Below are positions 21,191-32,760 of a stretch of DNA of 64,000 bases, in pieces. How positions within the stretch are numbered: the stretch's first letter is position 1; every line of letters starts with the position of its first letter. The stretch is from Malachius bipustulatus (lineage: Eukaryota; Arthropoda; Insecta; Coleoptera; Melyridae): NCBI GenBank assembly GCA_910589415.1, contig OU342636.1, forward strand, positions 2,524,437 to 2,588,436, read 5' to 3'. A program made the translations under genes and the position numbers. The notes under the pieces are model-generated. The model was given only the letters and a program-made list of their open reading frames with translations. It was not told where the DNA came from and ran no database searches.

Positions 21191-22378
21191 CAGGGTGTCC
21201 CAATATTCCATGGACATGGAGCAACCACAGATTACTGAGGTAAAAAAAAGTCGCTCGGATCAAACTTATCTCTATACCAAAGTGCTTCGTTTGTCCGTTA
21301 GAGGGCTTCAAAGTCTTTTGAAAATTTTAGTTTTTTTGAAATAGCTCAAAGTCGGCTGATTCCAATTCGATGAAATTTGGTAGGTCAATTTCTTATTAAA
21401 AGTACTAACTTCTGATGTACATGATAATTTGACGGAAACCCGGGAAGGGGTGAAACTACCCCTACCCTCCATTAAAATCGATCGTAATTGTTGATGGGGT
21501 AGCAGGGACGCTGTTCATGTTTTTTTGTTTGAAAGATACATCGTTTTTTTTCAAGCCCATTTTTGGTCTCCTACAAAAATCTGTATCTTTCCGAGGTGCT
21601 ATGTGATAAAATAAATTAGTCGATGATAACTAAATTTTTATTTCATTCTTTTAATTTGAAATCAAATTTTCAATTGTCAGGTGATTATTTTATCTAATCT
21701 CATAAAAGATGCTCGATGTGGGCGCCGGTTTGGACTCTAGAAAGTTCCATCATGCGCAAAAAAATGATTTTAACTTTTCTTCGAACCTCGTCGTTTTGCA
21801 AACTGTTTATGTGTTTGAAAAAAACCGTTTGCAAACACCTGAAAAAAAACCGAACCATACTAAACATCTTTTATGAGATTAGATCAAATAATCACCATCA
21901 CCTGACAATTGAAAATTTGATTTCAAATTAAAATGAAATAAAATTTTGGTTAGTGTCATCGACTAATTTGTTTTATCACATGGCACCTCGGAGAGGTACA
22001 GATTTTTGTAGGAGACCAAAAATGGGCTAAAACGATGTATCTTTCAAACAAAAAAACATGAACAGCGTCCCTGCTACCCCATCAACAATTACGATCGATT
22101 TTAATGGAGGGTAGGGGTAGTTTCACCCCTTCCCGGGTTTCCGTCAAATTATCATGTACTTCAGAACTTTTAATAAGAAATTGACCTACCAAATTTCATC
22201 GAATTGGAATCAGCCGACTTTGAGCTATTTCAAAAAAACTAAAATTTTCAAAAGACTTTGAAGCCCTCTAACGGACAAACGAAGCACTTTGGTATAGAGA
22301 TAAGTTTGGTCCGAGCGACTTTTTTTTAACTCAGTAATCTGTGGTTGCTCCATGTCCATGGAATATTGGGACACCCTG
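21191..22378. mobile_element. TA-flanked foldback element, arms about 500 bp
   Basis: Ends CAGGGTGTCCCAATATTCCA and its inverse, flanked by TA at 21189-21190 and 22379-22380. The arms stay nearly perfect up to the ATAAAAGATG region (about 21700 and 21875), leaving a loop of about 160 bp with no recognisable transposase. Confidence 0.8.
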
Positions 22379-22380
22379 TA

Positions 22381-23873
22381 TATACTTATACCTACCTATA
22401 CAAAATAAAAGGTACAAAAAGGTAATAACAATTTAGCAAATAAAAAATCGATAGGAAAGTCGGAAAGCAATATACATCAGTAGGTACCTAAAATATTTTT
22501 TCAATTTCTTACATATTTAGTTGATTTTATTCTAAAAATAAATTAAACGAACCTAATTGAAAATATGTCAGATACCTAATCACTAATTTTAAAATGCCCT
22601 GTATTACTAAAGTTTTGTTCTGATATTGCTGGGAGTGAATTCGTCTCAATTTTAGAAGAATTAATTGCCGATAAAAAATGAAAGATCATGGAAAAAGTTC
22701 ACCACATTTTAAAAATTTGCACCTTAAAATTAGTAAAAATCTGAAATTTTTTTAACGTTCGTGCAACCGGGTCAAAGTCTTCTATTTCATATTCTTTGAT
22801 GATATTGTTTGAATATTATTCCCCCTCTCCATACTCTGATTATCTTAAATTAGAGGTTGACAATAATAATAGGTAATATACTTTCAAAAAGTCAGTATTT
22901 TTTTATTTATTTAAATGGAATAATTTTTCCAAGTTGCATTTTTCAAATTATTCAGTAGGTATTCAGTATGCTTTCGAAAATGAAAAAAAAAAACTGTCAA
23001 ACAATAATTGTTTTCACAAATTAAAAGATAGAACACTTACACTACGCTATACGCCCATGGCCATGTATGCTTTGTTTTGATTGACGGATTTGCGTTGCTT
23101 ACGTAGGAAACTGATAGACTTACCTTCTTTCGAAGTTTTCTCACAAACCGAACACGTTTTCGCCACTTTTTTTTAACTTAATTGAAAAATTAATTATTAA
23201 AGCTTAAAACGAGTGAAAGCTAGAGCTGAAAATATAAATAACAAGGAACTTACAACTGTTTGAAAAACACGAACTCTTATTATGGTATTATGTAAACAAA
23301 CGGTCTGACAGGATGTAAACATTCATGTTGCCAGATGTAGCAAAGTAAAACGGGTATAAGGGATCCATCGATGTTTATTGCCCACCAATAACACTGGAGA
23401 GGTTGCGCTCTTTCATTGTAAGTGCCATTTTCATTATTGATCTGGCATTCATTGTTTTGAACAGTCTTGTTTGGAGAGAGAGGGATGTCGGAACACTTTT
23501 TCAGTGTTTATGTCTTGGTCCATCTTTTATTTAATAGTCTAAGTTAGACACCTATATGTATAAATTAGTATACAGTGTGTGTCACAGGCACAGGCATGAT
23601 ACACCCCCTTTTTTTCCTTTTTTTTTTTAGATAATTTTTTTAAATTTGGTACGTCGCATATTCTCGATAGAGCTCACTTTTTAGCAGAAAATTGAATTCT
23701 TTCCCACATCCGGTTTTTCCGGAAATGTTACAAACTTTTTATTTTTAAATGGGACACCCAATATATTACTATATTTTTGGATTCTGTACATTTGTACAAA
23801 TCCAACAATACTACATAAGTACCATTTTAAAGGTCAAATTTGTTTTTATTTAATATTTTTTATTTCTCAATTA
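22381..23873. other. No gene recognised
   Basis: AT-rich. A possible splice donor (GTAAGTC on the minus strand near 23125) follows a Cys-containing stretch, too short to call an exon. GGGACACCCAAT near 23752 resembles a degraded foldback end. Confidence 0.3.
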
Positions 23874-23875
23874 TA

Positions 23876-24637
23876 CAGGGTGTATCTAAATAACACCGAA
23901 AAAATTTAGGAGAGGATTCTTTGATAAAAAAATAAACAAAAAATTTCCTATTAACGTGTGTCTGGATATGCACCCTTTTTGAGATACAGGGTGTCAAAAA
24001 AAGATTATTTTTCGAGTTTTCTGAAGATGTCTCGGGAACCGTATAAGACACAGAATTCAGCTTTTGTACAGATCTTATCATTGATATTAGCAACTATTTT
24101 AATGCTAACTACCTTTTTTAAGTATGCCAGTGCCGGAGATTTTTAGGGTTGGGGGGATTTTTTTGCCCCTAATATCTACGACACTGGTCAAATTGATATT
24201 TTAAAAGCACACTTTTAACCGTCAATGTTTTCTACACAAAAAGATACTCTTGGTTATAACTGCGTACGTGAGTCATTTTCGAGAAAAACGGGCATTTACG
24301 ATGAAAAACTCGCTTTGAATGTTTCAAGACAAGTGTCGAAAAATTAACGGCAAAAAAACTTCGCTCATTTCTGAGATCTCCGCTATAATGACACATGAAA
24401 AAAACTCAGCAAAAAAGTAGCTATAAATATCAATGATATGACATTTACAAAAGGTGAGTTTCATATCTCAAACGGTTCCCCAAATATCTTCAAAAAACTG
24501 GTAAAATAATTCTTTTTTTGACACCCTGTATCTCAAAAAGGGTGCATTTCTAGACCCACGTTTATACGAATTTTTTGTTTATTTTTGACCAAAGAATCAG
24601 GTCTTAAATTTTTTCGGTGTTATTTAGATACACCCTG
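23876..24637. mobile_element. TA-flanked foldback element, arms about 270 bp
   Basis: Ends CAGGGTGTATCTAAATAACA and its inverse, TA at 23874-23875 and 24638-24639. Each arm contains an inner secondary copy of the ACAGGGTGTCAAAAAAAG motif (23992 and 24510). The centre near 24140-24240 has no coding sign. Confidence 0.75.
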
Positions 24638-24975
24638 TATAGTGTGGCATGACTTCAGTTGTGTTCGTCACAGATGCAAAATGGGTACACCAAAATGTCC
24701 CTTAAAAATGTACTATATACTAGAATTCGTTTAGTCTGTGCAGTAATTTCCAAGAAGCGATAAGGGCTTATGAGGGAAGCAAAGTTGCCAATGTGCCCAT
24801 TCGAAGTAATTTATTATTACACTAAAATTATATGGATCGCTTATTAGTGTATTTTTTAACAAAAAAATACACTATTGAGGACATCACTTTTCGAAAATCA
24901 CCCAAACTCATCAAATGTCCACCGATCATGACCCCCAGATCACGAAAAAGTGGTTTTCCAAAATTCACCTGCCCA

Positions 24976-24978
<3 letters not shown>

Positions 24979-25021
<43 letters not shown>

Positions 25022-25031
25022 TTATTTATTT
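24979..25031. repeat. (TA)n microsatellite
   Basis: About 50 bp of TA dinucleotides grading into TTTATATATA, joining parts A and B of the composite repeat. Confidence 0.85.
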
Positions 25032-25967
25032 CTCCAAAATCACGATTTTTCGATTTTAAAAACGCTCCTGTAGCTTTATCTTTCAAGATTAGTGAACGAA
25101 ATTTTGGATTCTTGTAAAGCTTGGGAATGAATTTAGATTTTCGTTGAAAAAAAATCCAAAAGTCACGTTACTTCTACAGGGTGTCCTTTCAAAGTTCCCC
25201 AAATGCGGTCCTTGAGGCACGGTTTCTGGCCGCAGTTTTCAATCTAGGGGGCTGAAACTTTTGTGAGAGTAAGATGTCCACAAGGAGTGGTCTGGTATTG
25301 CACTTGAGCCAAATCGGCCGAGCCGTTTCAAAATGGCGGCCATTTGAATTTTTTGAACATTAACGGAAAATTGACAATTTTTTGAACCATTGTATGAGCA
25401 AGATGGCAAAAAAACTTTGAAATCAAATTAACAGGATTTGAAGAAAATTATTGGAAATTTGAGTTAATGCAATAAAATTAGCATATTTTCCATTAATAAG
25501 CCAGTGTCGTGGGTAGGAAAAAGGGTGAAAATGTGTCAATTCTATAACCGTTTATGAGTCCATTTTTGAAGAAGTTGAACCGAAATTTTTCATTTTTTTT
25601 TTGCTTTAACATATAATTTGATGTCTTAGCTTCAATTCGCCTCGATTAATGTAGCACTTTAAACGAAAGATAAAAAAGTTTTTCGCTTGTGCAAAATTAG
25701 CTTACACTTATATAAAATTATTAAATCGATGAAATGGTTCGCAATTTCTTTTTTATTTTTTTTCACATTCAATTATGAATGGTTCTGAAAATTAGAAGAG
25801 CAATCGCAACGACAATTAAATCACCTACATGCAGGTGAAAAAAGTATTCAAATTGGTTTTTTAATAACTAAGATATGACCAGTTTAAAAAATAAAATGAG
25901 TAGATGTAGGTACCTGACGTACTACATCATATATCAACCCCATCATCACTACTAATTCGAAACGCAC

Positions 25968-26026
25968 CGTGTGGCTCAGTTTGTTACATCCTTGACTAGC
26001 TAACTGTTGGAGCGGGTTCGCATCCA
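25968..26026 (+). promoter_or_regulatory. tRNA-like Pol III A and B boxes in the composite repeat
   Basis: TGGCTCAGTTTG at 25972-25983 fits box A (TRGCNNAGYNGG) loosely, and GGTTCGCATCC at 26015-26025 fits box B (GGTTCGANTCC) with one mismatch. The copy at 56290-56353 fits better (TGGCGTAGTTAG; GGTTCGAAACC). A long T-run at 26040 would terminate Pol III soon after. Seen: boxes and spacing. Inferred: tRNA ancestry. No intact tRNA fold or anticodon was found. Confidence 0.45.
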
Positions 26027-26196
26027 CGAGAGGATCATTCTTTTTTTTTTTGTAGGTAGGTGGAGTTTTCCCAAAAAAAAATCGGATTATTTTTCATTAA
26101 ATTCATTATAAAAAAGAATAGGAAGAAAATATTCAGAATTGAATCGCATAAAAATACACTATTTCTGCGATTGATGCGCAAGAAGGTTTTTTAATC

Positions 26197-26651
26197 ATAA
26201 AGTAAGCTATTCGGGTCAAAATTTAATTGTGACATAGTACACTTATAGTACACAACAGTGTAACTTGAATTTATTTAATTCATATACACTAATTAAAATT
26301 TCTAAAAATTTGTGCAAACTTACAACTGGCAACAGCGCATTCATAAGAGTAGAGAAACCCAAACACTACAAGTACTCTACAACCGATAACTTACGAATCC
26401 CATAATTCCCTTGTATACAGTTATGCGAACCGAGTCGAAGCGGTCGCATCGCATCGTTAAAGGGCCACGTGCTTGTGTGAAGCTGTTTCAGATCATTGTC
26501 GTGGTGTTCGTACAGTAAAAGGGTGTTGAATTACCGATCTTAAAATTATTTTATAAGTGAGTATAATAATTATATTGCTTTCTGCGGGTGTGATCAAAGG
26601 TGGTTGTTACAGCAGTGATACTTAATATTGTATGTGATTTGCATATAAACA
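26197..26651 (+). other. Leader and presumed promoter of the transposase, possible 5' intron
   Basis: Non-coding. GTGAGT near 26557 and TTACAG near 26608 could delimit a 5' UTR intron just before the transposase ATG. No TATA box could be singled out with confidence. Confidence 0.3.
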
Positions 26652-28050
26652 ATGGCAACATCCGAAGATGGCAACCGTAAGCGTGCTCGCACTGCTTGTA
26701 AAAACTTCTCCTCCGGTGAAAAACAAATCATCGACAATGTGTACCGTGGCCTTAAGGAAAGAAACCCGGATATGTTGAAAGATGACGTTGTGAAACTGTG
26801 CAGTAGTTTGACGAAAGTTGGTGTCAGAAGTATGTACAAGATTATTAAAGAAAAAAATATGTCCAAAGATGACCAAACAGTGTACCAGAATGTTGAAAAT
26901 CAAGGACCACGTGGAAGGAAGAAAATTCAGCTGGACGACGATACAAAAAATGCCATACGCAGAGTCTTCCATTCGTATTTTTTTAGAAATGAGATTCCAA
27001 CTTTAAAAAAAATCTCTGAAAATTTAGCTTCAGATGATAGTTTACCGAATATTTCACGCGCTGTTTTATTACGCACTCTATACGTGAAATGAATATTCGG
27101 TACCTCAAAAGAGATAGAAACAGTCATCTGATTGAAAAGGAGGAAATTATTGTGTGGCGCCGCAAATATTTACAGGAACTTCGCATACCTATATAGTCGC
27201 GATGGACGGAAAATTTATTTTACTGATGAAACGTGGCTCAACGCAGGCCACACCGTTTCGAAAGTTTGGCAAGACTTGAATATAAAAAGCAGCAAACAAG
27301 CGTTCATGGACGGTTTCTCCACCGGCTTAAAAGCACCATCAGGTAAGGGGAGTAGACTCATAATCTGCCATATCGGAAGTGACTCTGGTTTTGTGGAAAA
27401 CGGACTGCTATTGTTTGTTTCAATCCAAAAAGACGGGTGACTACCACGAGGACATGGATTCGGAGAAGTTCGAAACGTGGTTTTCACAAATATTAGGCAG
27501 ACTTGAGCCAGGGTCAGTAGTGGTAATGGACAATGCCCCCTATCACAGTAGACGCTTATTGGAAGCTTTACCAACCACCGCATGGCGAAAAGGAGACATA
27601 ATAGATTGGCTCTCCAGGAAAAATATCGAACACGAAGCCAATATGCTGAAAACTCAACTTATGAATCTCGCAAGAGCACACAAACAAAAATATATCAAAT
27701 ATGCTGTGGACGAAATGGCTCGTGAACGCAATATCATCGTACACCGTTTGCCACCATACCATTGTGAACTTAATCCAATTGAATTGATTTGGGCTCAAGT
27801 GAAGAATCATGTTGCTAAAAATAATTCCACTTTTAAAATCAATGACGTACGAGATTTACTTCTCGATGTTTTAAGCAATCACGTATCTGCAGAATCCTGG
27901 AAAAATTTTATTAGGCATACAATGAAAGAAGAGGACAAAATGTGGGATTTGGATACGATAATGGACGTTACGGTCAATCCACTAATAATTAACGTTAACC
28001 CCGAAAGTGACATATCTTCGGAAAGTGATTTTAGTGATTCGGATAATTGA
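26652..28050 (+). pseudogene. Tc1/mariner-like DDE transposase, two frameshifts
   Basis: The N-terminal part (26652-27092) is a basic helix-turn-helix region (KQIIDNVYRGLKERNP; ISRAVLLRTL). After a shift near 27080 the reading continues, and after another near 27190 reaches YFTDETWLNAG (first Asp). A third change near 27400 leads into 27379-28050 with VVVMDNAPYH (second Asp) and LNPIELIWAQVKNHV (Glu). By my count 83 residues separate the second Asp and the Glu, against 34 in classic Tc1, recalling the wide-spaced DD82E group. The tail is acidic (SDISSESDFSDSDN). All three catalytic residues remain, so decay is recent or partly assembly error. Terminal repeats at 24719 and 28456 are its likely substrate. 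Confidence 0.8.
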
Positions 28051-28452
28051 ATAAATAAAAAAAAAACAATTAAAAATTAATCAAAACAAAAAAATTGTGT
28101 GCAAGTGAATTGTATTTCAGTTGTTCCAGTTTAAAAAAAATTATGCGGGTGAGTGGAATTTTTGTTAGTTAGTTATGACAAATAATTTGATGCTAGGGAG
28201 TACAATTTCAATTGGTGTAGTTGAAATCATTTTGACGAGAGAGTTGTTTTAATTCTAAAAATTTCACCCTGTATAAATATTTGTATAGGTTTTTGCATAA
28301 TTTACAAATTATTATCTATTATTTCACTTTAAATTTTTATTTGAATTTATCAATTTTAAAGACAGCGCTTCTAACAAAGAAGCGCACGCCTATGGAACAC
28401 CTAGAGCGTGGAGAATTGCTTCCAAGTATTTACTGCACAAACTAAACGAATT
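28051..28452. other. 3' region of the Tc1/mariner-like element
   Basis: Non-coding. TTTCACCCTGTATAAAT at 28262-28278 looks like a lone foldback end. A hairpin GCGCTTCT...AGAAGCGC lies at 28366-28385. The right terminal repeat follows. Confidence 0.35.
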
Positions 28453-28588
28453 CTAGTATAATAATAATAATAATAATAATAATACCATTTATTTCAACAG
28501 TAATTACATAAAAACTAAAGTTGAAAACACGTCCAAAATACAATCAAATAACCACAATAATCAACATTACAAACATTATAAAACAAAA

Positions 28589-31489
28589 TCAAAACTGGTT
28601 CGAACAATATTCATAAAATTCTTGCAATGTGTATGGTTCACATTGTATTAAAAAAGGTTTCAGAGAACTTTTAAAAGGTTTCACATCGGTTATGTCTTTG
28701 AAAACCCTCGGTAAAGAATTATAGATTTTTATACATGAATAAAATGCATTTTTCTCAACTAAAGTGAGTGAATGTATAGGATAGAGATATGCTCTCTCTC
28801 TGGTCCGGTAATTATGTGACTGTAAGTAGCTCTCAAAATATTCAGCATGCTTATAAACAAAAACTGCACATTCCAAGATATACAGCCCCACAAATGTCAG
28901 AATATTATTATCCCGAAAAATGCCTCTACATGAGGACCGGTACGGCCTATGAAAGATAATCCGAATAACAATCTTTTGTAGTGTAAAAATTTTCTTATAT
29001 TCTATGCTCTTTCCCCACAAAATCACTCCGTATCTGAGAAGTGATTCAAAGTTGCTATGATATAGTACCATCATAGTATCCGCTCCCAGAACGCGAGAGA
29101 CAATTCTAAGGCTGTAAATGGTAGAATTTAACCTCCCAGACAGTACTTCAATATGGCGGCACCAATTTAGATTTTTATCAACATATATACCCAGAAACCT
29201 ACAGTCGTTGCTAATACGAAGAGAGAATTGATTTAAAACATCTATTTCATTTGGTGTCTCTATTGTTGATCGATTAGTTTTAAAGATAATACACTCAGTC
29301 TTCTGCCTATTGATTAGCAATCTGTTTTGACTTAACCAGTTCTCAAGGCTTTCAAAAGTCTGGTTTGCCAATGTTACAAACTCATTGACATTGTCGGCAC
29401 TGAACAGGATATTCGTATCATCAGCATAATTAAAGAGTTTAAGTGTATCCCCTTGGAATCCCAATGGCATATCATTCATGTAAACAATAAATAAGAGCGG
29501 TCCCAGTATACTTCCCTGAGGGACTCCCACTTTCTGATCGACGGATCGTGATAGCCCTTCGTGACCATTTATCTCCACCTTTACTATATTTTTTCTTTCA
29601 GTTAGGTAGCTTTTTAACCACCTTAAGGGAGTACCACGCACTCCACAGCTATCCATTTTGTTAAGCAAGATTTCGTGATCAACACAATCAAAAGCTCTGG
29701 AAAGATCAAAGAAAAGAGCGCAGGGCAATTTTCTCCCCTCCAGAACCTCTACAATTTTCTGCACGAACTCAAAGCATAAAGTGGTGGTATTTTTATCCTT
29801 TATGAAGCCATGTTGACATGCATTGAGAACATTGAATTTCTTTAAAAAATCTGTTAGCCTATCGCAATATGCCCGTTCAAATATTTTGCTAAAAGATGTC
29901 AGCAGGCTCACTGGACGATAGTTTCCCAAGTCAGTGGTATTACCCTTTTTGTGAACTGGTTTGATTATTGCTGTCTTGAGTTGATTTGGAAAGATTTCAT
30001 ACTCAAAAGAATTATTTATTACAAAACATAGTGGTCGTGAAATCAGTTGTATTACCTCCTTGACTATAGTTGTTGGTACCTGATCATGACCACTTGATAA
30101 GACATTCTTGAACCTCCCAACAATGCCTTCGATCTCAGCCTCAGTTACAGGCCTGAGAAATATTGAACGGTCACACTTGATCAAGTCACTCCGGGAGCGA
30201 ACATCATGCTGACAGTCATCGGTGCTCTTGTTTTCTTGGCATTTAGAAAAGTATTCACTAAATTCCTCAGCGAGTTTGCTGGGGTCCTTAGATGATAACA
30301 TATTCTGTCTATTTTTGCTCATAGAGCTTATACTCTTGACTAAATTCCAAACTGCCTTGCTTTTATTGTCTGAATAGGTAATTTTATTATGATAAATTTC
30401 TCGCCTAATAACCTGAATTTCATTATTGTATCTTATTTTCAGTGCTTCGTAAGCTCTCTTATATGTAGGGTTATATTTGGCAACTAAGAAAGTCTTATCT
30501 AACAGATCTCTGAGGAATAAAATCCGAGGATTTCTATACACCGAAAGACATGCACCCGTACGTCTACTAACGAATCGTTCCGGGAAACTGTTATTAAAAT
30601 GGGATAAGAAAACCTTAGTAAAGCAGTCCCACTGTCTGTCTACGTCAAACTTCGGGATCTCTAGCAAGCAGTCCCAAGTCTCATTGCAAAGACATTCCCA
30701 AAACAACTTTCGATTATTATCGTTAAAGTGCCGCATCTTCCTCTTAGTACAGGTTCGACGTCCCTTCAAGCAAGCAGAAAAGAGAATGGCTCTGTGATCG
30801 GAGATGTGCAGTTCAAGTACTCTGGATGTAAAGTCATCAAAATTTGAGATCACATTGTCCAAGCAAGACTCCCCGCGAGTAGGTTGCCGTACTGAACAAG
30901 TCACCCCAAATCCCTCAATCAGAGAGAGAAAAATATCTCGATCCTTACTGTGTTTTAAAATATCAAAATTAAAATCTCCCGTTACGACATACAAAAAACC
31001 CGACATACAAAGTTTATCGAACAACATATAAAGCTGTTGGAAAAATAATCCTGCTGAGGCATTTGTAAGCGGTGACCTATACACAGACACCACAGTAATT
31101 TTGTAACCAGAGATCGTCACTTCCAATGCTGAGCACTCAAAAACGCCCTCGATGCTCAGTGCAGACAAGTCTACCCTGGACTCCCAAACGACATTCTCAG
31201 AGCAGTATAGTGCAGAGCCCCCATGTTGCAGTGGTTCACGACAGTACGCGGATACAAGACGAAAACCAGGAAGTTTATAAGCTGCAAGCTGATCGCGATC
31301 TTTCCAATGCTCAGTAACAGACACAATCTGACATTCATGTTGCAAGACACCAATCATCAGTCTGTCAAGGCTGTTGCCTATTGATTGTAAATTTTGATAA
31401 AGCAAATTTACCTTTATAGAATCTACTCCACTGCCTTTGCCTTTCCTATGTGGGATAAAAAATTGTTCAGTCGTGTTCCAGTGGGCCAC
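28589..31489 (-). CDS. Non-LTR ORF2 protein: APE endonuclease and reverse transcriptase
   Basis: 966 residues with no break. The endonuclease (about 25-240) has IVSVTEHWKDRD, VVTGDFNFDILKH and HISDHRAILFS. The reverse transcriptase (about 440-760) has SSGHDQVPTTIVKE, NYRPVSLLTSFSK, QHGFIKDKNTTTLCFEF, LFFDLSRAFDCVDHE, GVPQGSILGPLLFIVYMND and FNYADDTNILFS; the C-terminal thumb/tail ends NYRTRERAYLYPIHSLTLVE and on. The protein nicks the target and copies element RNA at the nick. All catalytic residues are visible. It overlaps the end of ORF1 by 67 bases, suggesting coupled translation. It is the most intact enzyme in the window. The first ATG is taken; the endonuclease homology starts about 25 residues later. 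Confidence 0.9.
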   Translation of the reverse strand: MAHWNTTEQFFIPHRKGKGSGVDSIKVNLLYQNLQSIGNSLDRLMIGVLQHECQIVSVTEHWKDRDQLAAYKLPGFRLVSAYCREPLQHGGSALYCSENVVWESRVDLSALSIEGVFECSALEVTISGYKITVVSVYRSPLTNASAGLFFQQLYMLFDKLCMSGFLYVVTGDFNFDILKHSKDRDIFLSLIEGFGVTCSVRQPTRGESCLDNVISNFDDFTSRVLELHISDHRAILFSACLKGRRTCTKRKMRHFNDNNRKLFWECLCNETWDCLLEIPKFDVDRQWDCFTKVFLSHFNNSFPERFVSRRTGACLSVYRNPRILFLRDLLDKTFLVAKYNPTYKRAYEALKIRYNNEIQVIRREIYHNKITYSDNKSKAVWNLVKSISSMSKNRQNMLSSKDPSKLAEEFSEYFSKCQENKSTDDCQHDVRSRSDLIKCDRSIFLRPVTEAEIEGIVGRFKNVLSSGHDQVPTTIVKEVIQLISRPLCFVINNSFEYEIFPNQLKTAIIKPVHKKGNTTDLGNYRPVSLLTSFSKIFERAYCDRLTDFLKKFNVLNACQHGFIKDKNTTTLCFEFVQKIVEVLEGRKLPCALFFDLSRAFDCVDHEILLNKMDSCGVRGTPLRWLKSYLTERKNIVKVEINGHEGLSRSVDQKVGVPQGSILGPLLFIVYMNDMPLGFQGDTLKLFNYADDTNILFSADNVNEFVTLANQTFESLENWLSQNRLLINRQKTECIIFKTNRSTIETPNEIDVLNQFSLRISNDCRFLGIYVDKNLNWCRHIEVLSGRLNSTIYSLRIVSRVLGADTMMVLYHSNFESLLRYGVILWGKSIEYKKIFTLQKIVIRIIFHRPYRSSCRGIFRDNNILTFVGLYILECAVFVYKHAEYFESYLQSHNYRTRERAYLYPIHSLTLVEKNAFYSCIKIYNSLPRVFKDITDVKPFKSSLKPFLIQCEPYTLQEFYEYCSNQF

Positions 31490-32061
31490 AAAGTAGGATT
31501 CTTCAAATTTTCAAGCTGCTCAGCAGGAACAGAAATTTTAAATGATGAATATTCATTCGGATATTTGGAATCCATTCTTGTACATCTGAAATTCTCGAAT
31601 TTATTTTCCTGGAGATGCTTGCGCAAATCTTCCTCCTGTAGGCCAGGGTCCAACCTGTAGACATGAACATGGGCATACGGAATAACCCCTTTGATGGCGA
31701 GATTACTAGCTGCTCCAACTACGGTATTTAGTTTTCTTCTATGCTTCCTAGTAACAACGGTTTTAAAGTTATCATTTTTTGATTTATCTTCTATGGGATT
31801 AGAATCATTGTTGATCCTGCGATTATTTACATCGGCAATTCTTATTTTCCTTGTGAAATCTTTCGTTGGTGACGAATTAATTAATTGCGATGAATTTATA
31901 TTTATTGTTTGTTTTTTCTCAGTCCGCCTGGTGCTATCTACAGCTGATATCAATATATTATCGGGTGATTCGCCCAAGGAAACATCGGTACCATTATTTG
32001 CAATAGAATTATTAAAAGGAAAATTATTGCATTTTATTTTAGGCACAGCAACCCTATTCAA
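31423..32061 (-). CDS. Non-LTR ORF1, 5'-truncated
   Basis: 212 residues. A Ser/Asn/Lys-rich first half leads to YAHVHVYRLDPGLQEEDLRK and NPTLWPTGTRLNNF, the RRM-like C-terminal domain also seen at 1891-2937. An N-terminal zinc finger or coiled coil is absent because the element is truncated at 32073; the ATG at 32061 is therefore probably internal. RNA-binding role inferred from family. Confidence 0.7.
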   Translation of the reverse strand: MNRVAVPKIKCNNFPFNNSIANNGTDVSLGESPDNILISAVDSTRRTEKKQTININSSQLINSSPTKDFTRKIRIADVNNRRINNDSNPIEDKSKNDNFKTVVTRKHRRKLNTVVGAASNLAIKGVIPYAHVHVYRLDPGLQEEDLRKHLQENKFENFRCTRMDSKYPNEYSSFKISVPAEQLENLKNPTLWPTGTRLNNFLSHIGKAKAVE

Positions 32062-32081
32062 TAAATTGCTATCCTAGTATA

Positions 32082-32760
32082 TAGTTGTTAATCCTAGTAT
32101 ATAGTAGGATTAACTTTAAAAAGTCAGATGTGACGTCTTACTAATTGTCCGAATTAATATTTTTAATTTCACCAGAAAATGTCAAACAGTTAATTGTCAA
32201 GTTGTGAACGAGCGTAATAATTATTGAAGGAATCATTCAAAAAATGAATTGAACCGCTTACGTCAGTTTGAGAGCCACTGACAACTACATAAAATTTATT
32301 CACGTAATGACATTCTATCCTCTGTGTATTGTGCATTTAATTCTCATTCAAAACCAATGTTGACGTATACTTATTTATGCGGGATGGAGTGTTTAGACAA
32401 ACTGAACGGTTTCTACGAGAACCAGTATATGAAACAAAATAAATCGAACTATCAAAAGGATGTGTATTCTTAATCGATACGTATGACTTTTTAGACTTTA
32501 TTGGACTATAGTAGATGGTACCTCGGGACCAATATACCATATTTGAAAAAAATGAATTCAGCTCAAAAAATCATTCCGGTGCGCCTTATCGTTATCAATT
32601 AAAAAAATGGCTTAAGATGTATTACTGGCTTGGAAAAAATTTAATAAGATTTTTTTTTCTTTTCCAAGATGCTGAAAAAAGCATTTGGCAAGAACGGTTT
32701 TGATGCCTTAACTACCTACATTAGGCGCGTTCGTTTATGTAATCTTTTTGCTAATTTACG
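32082..32760. other. No feature recognised
   Basis: AT-rich sequence between the non-LTR element and the next inverted-repeat element; the short frames show no motif. Confidence 0.3.

Larger units (their letters stand above)
24844..26196. repeat. Composite repeat A-(TA)n-B, complete copy 1
   Basis: Part A (24844-24978) starts with the small hairpin AGTGTATTTTTTAAC/AAAAATACACT and ends CACCTGCCCACGATA. A (TA)n tract follows (24979-25031), then part B (25032-26196), ending GCGCAAGAAGGTTTTTT. Related copies: 38617-41650 (inverted, foldback in the (TA)n), 47195-48378 (inverted, B only then foldback), 55332-56522 (B). No open frame conserved among copies. Part B contains tRNA-like boxes (25972-26025). 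Confidence 0.75.
24718..28458. mobile_element. Tc1/mariner-like element carrying transposase, with inserted repeat
   Basis: The inverted ends TACTAGAATTCGTTTAGT followed by TGTGCAGTAA lie at 24719-24750 and 28420-28456 and are flanked by TA, the duplication of Tc1/mariner elements. The transposase gene (26652-28050) lies between them. The left half has been extended by the 1.2 kb repeat (24844-26196). The non-LTR element at 28461 landed directly beside the right end. Confidence 0.65.
28461..32073 (-). mobile_element. Non-LTR retrotransposon with intact ORF2
   Basis: The duplication CTAGTATA is at 28453-28460 and 32074-32081. The tail is (AAT)n at 28459-28486. ORF2 is complete, while ORF1 lacks its 5' part, so the copy is slightly 5' truncated. 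Two tandem copies of ATCCTAGTATATAG on the 5' side (32071-32105) make the exact duplication length uncertain. Confidence 0.8.

Noticed and set aside
23050..23170. Possible THAP-type first exon (minus strand, two cysteines then a GTAAGT donor)
   Set aside because: No in-frame ATG with the cysteines, and the residues after the cysteines do not fit the THAP signature.
25968..26026. Functional tRNA gene
   Set aside because: Only box A and B resemble a tRNA; no closed cloverleaf, anticodon arm or acceptor pairing could be drawn in any of the four copies.
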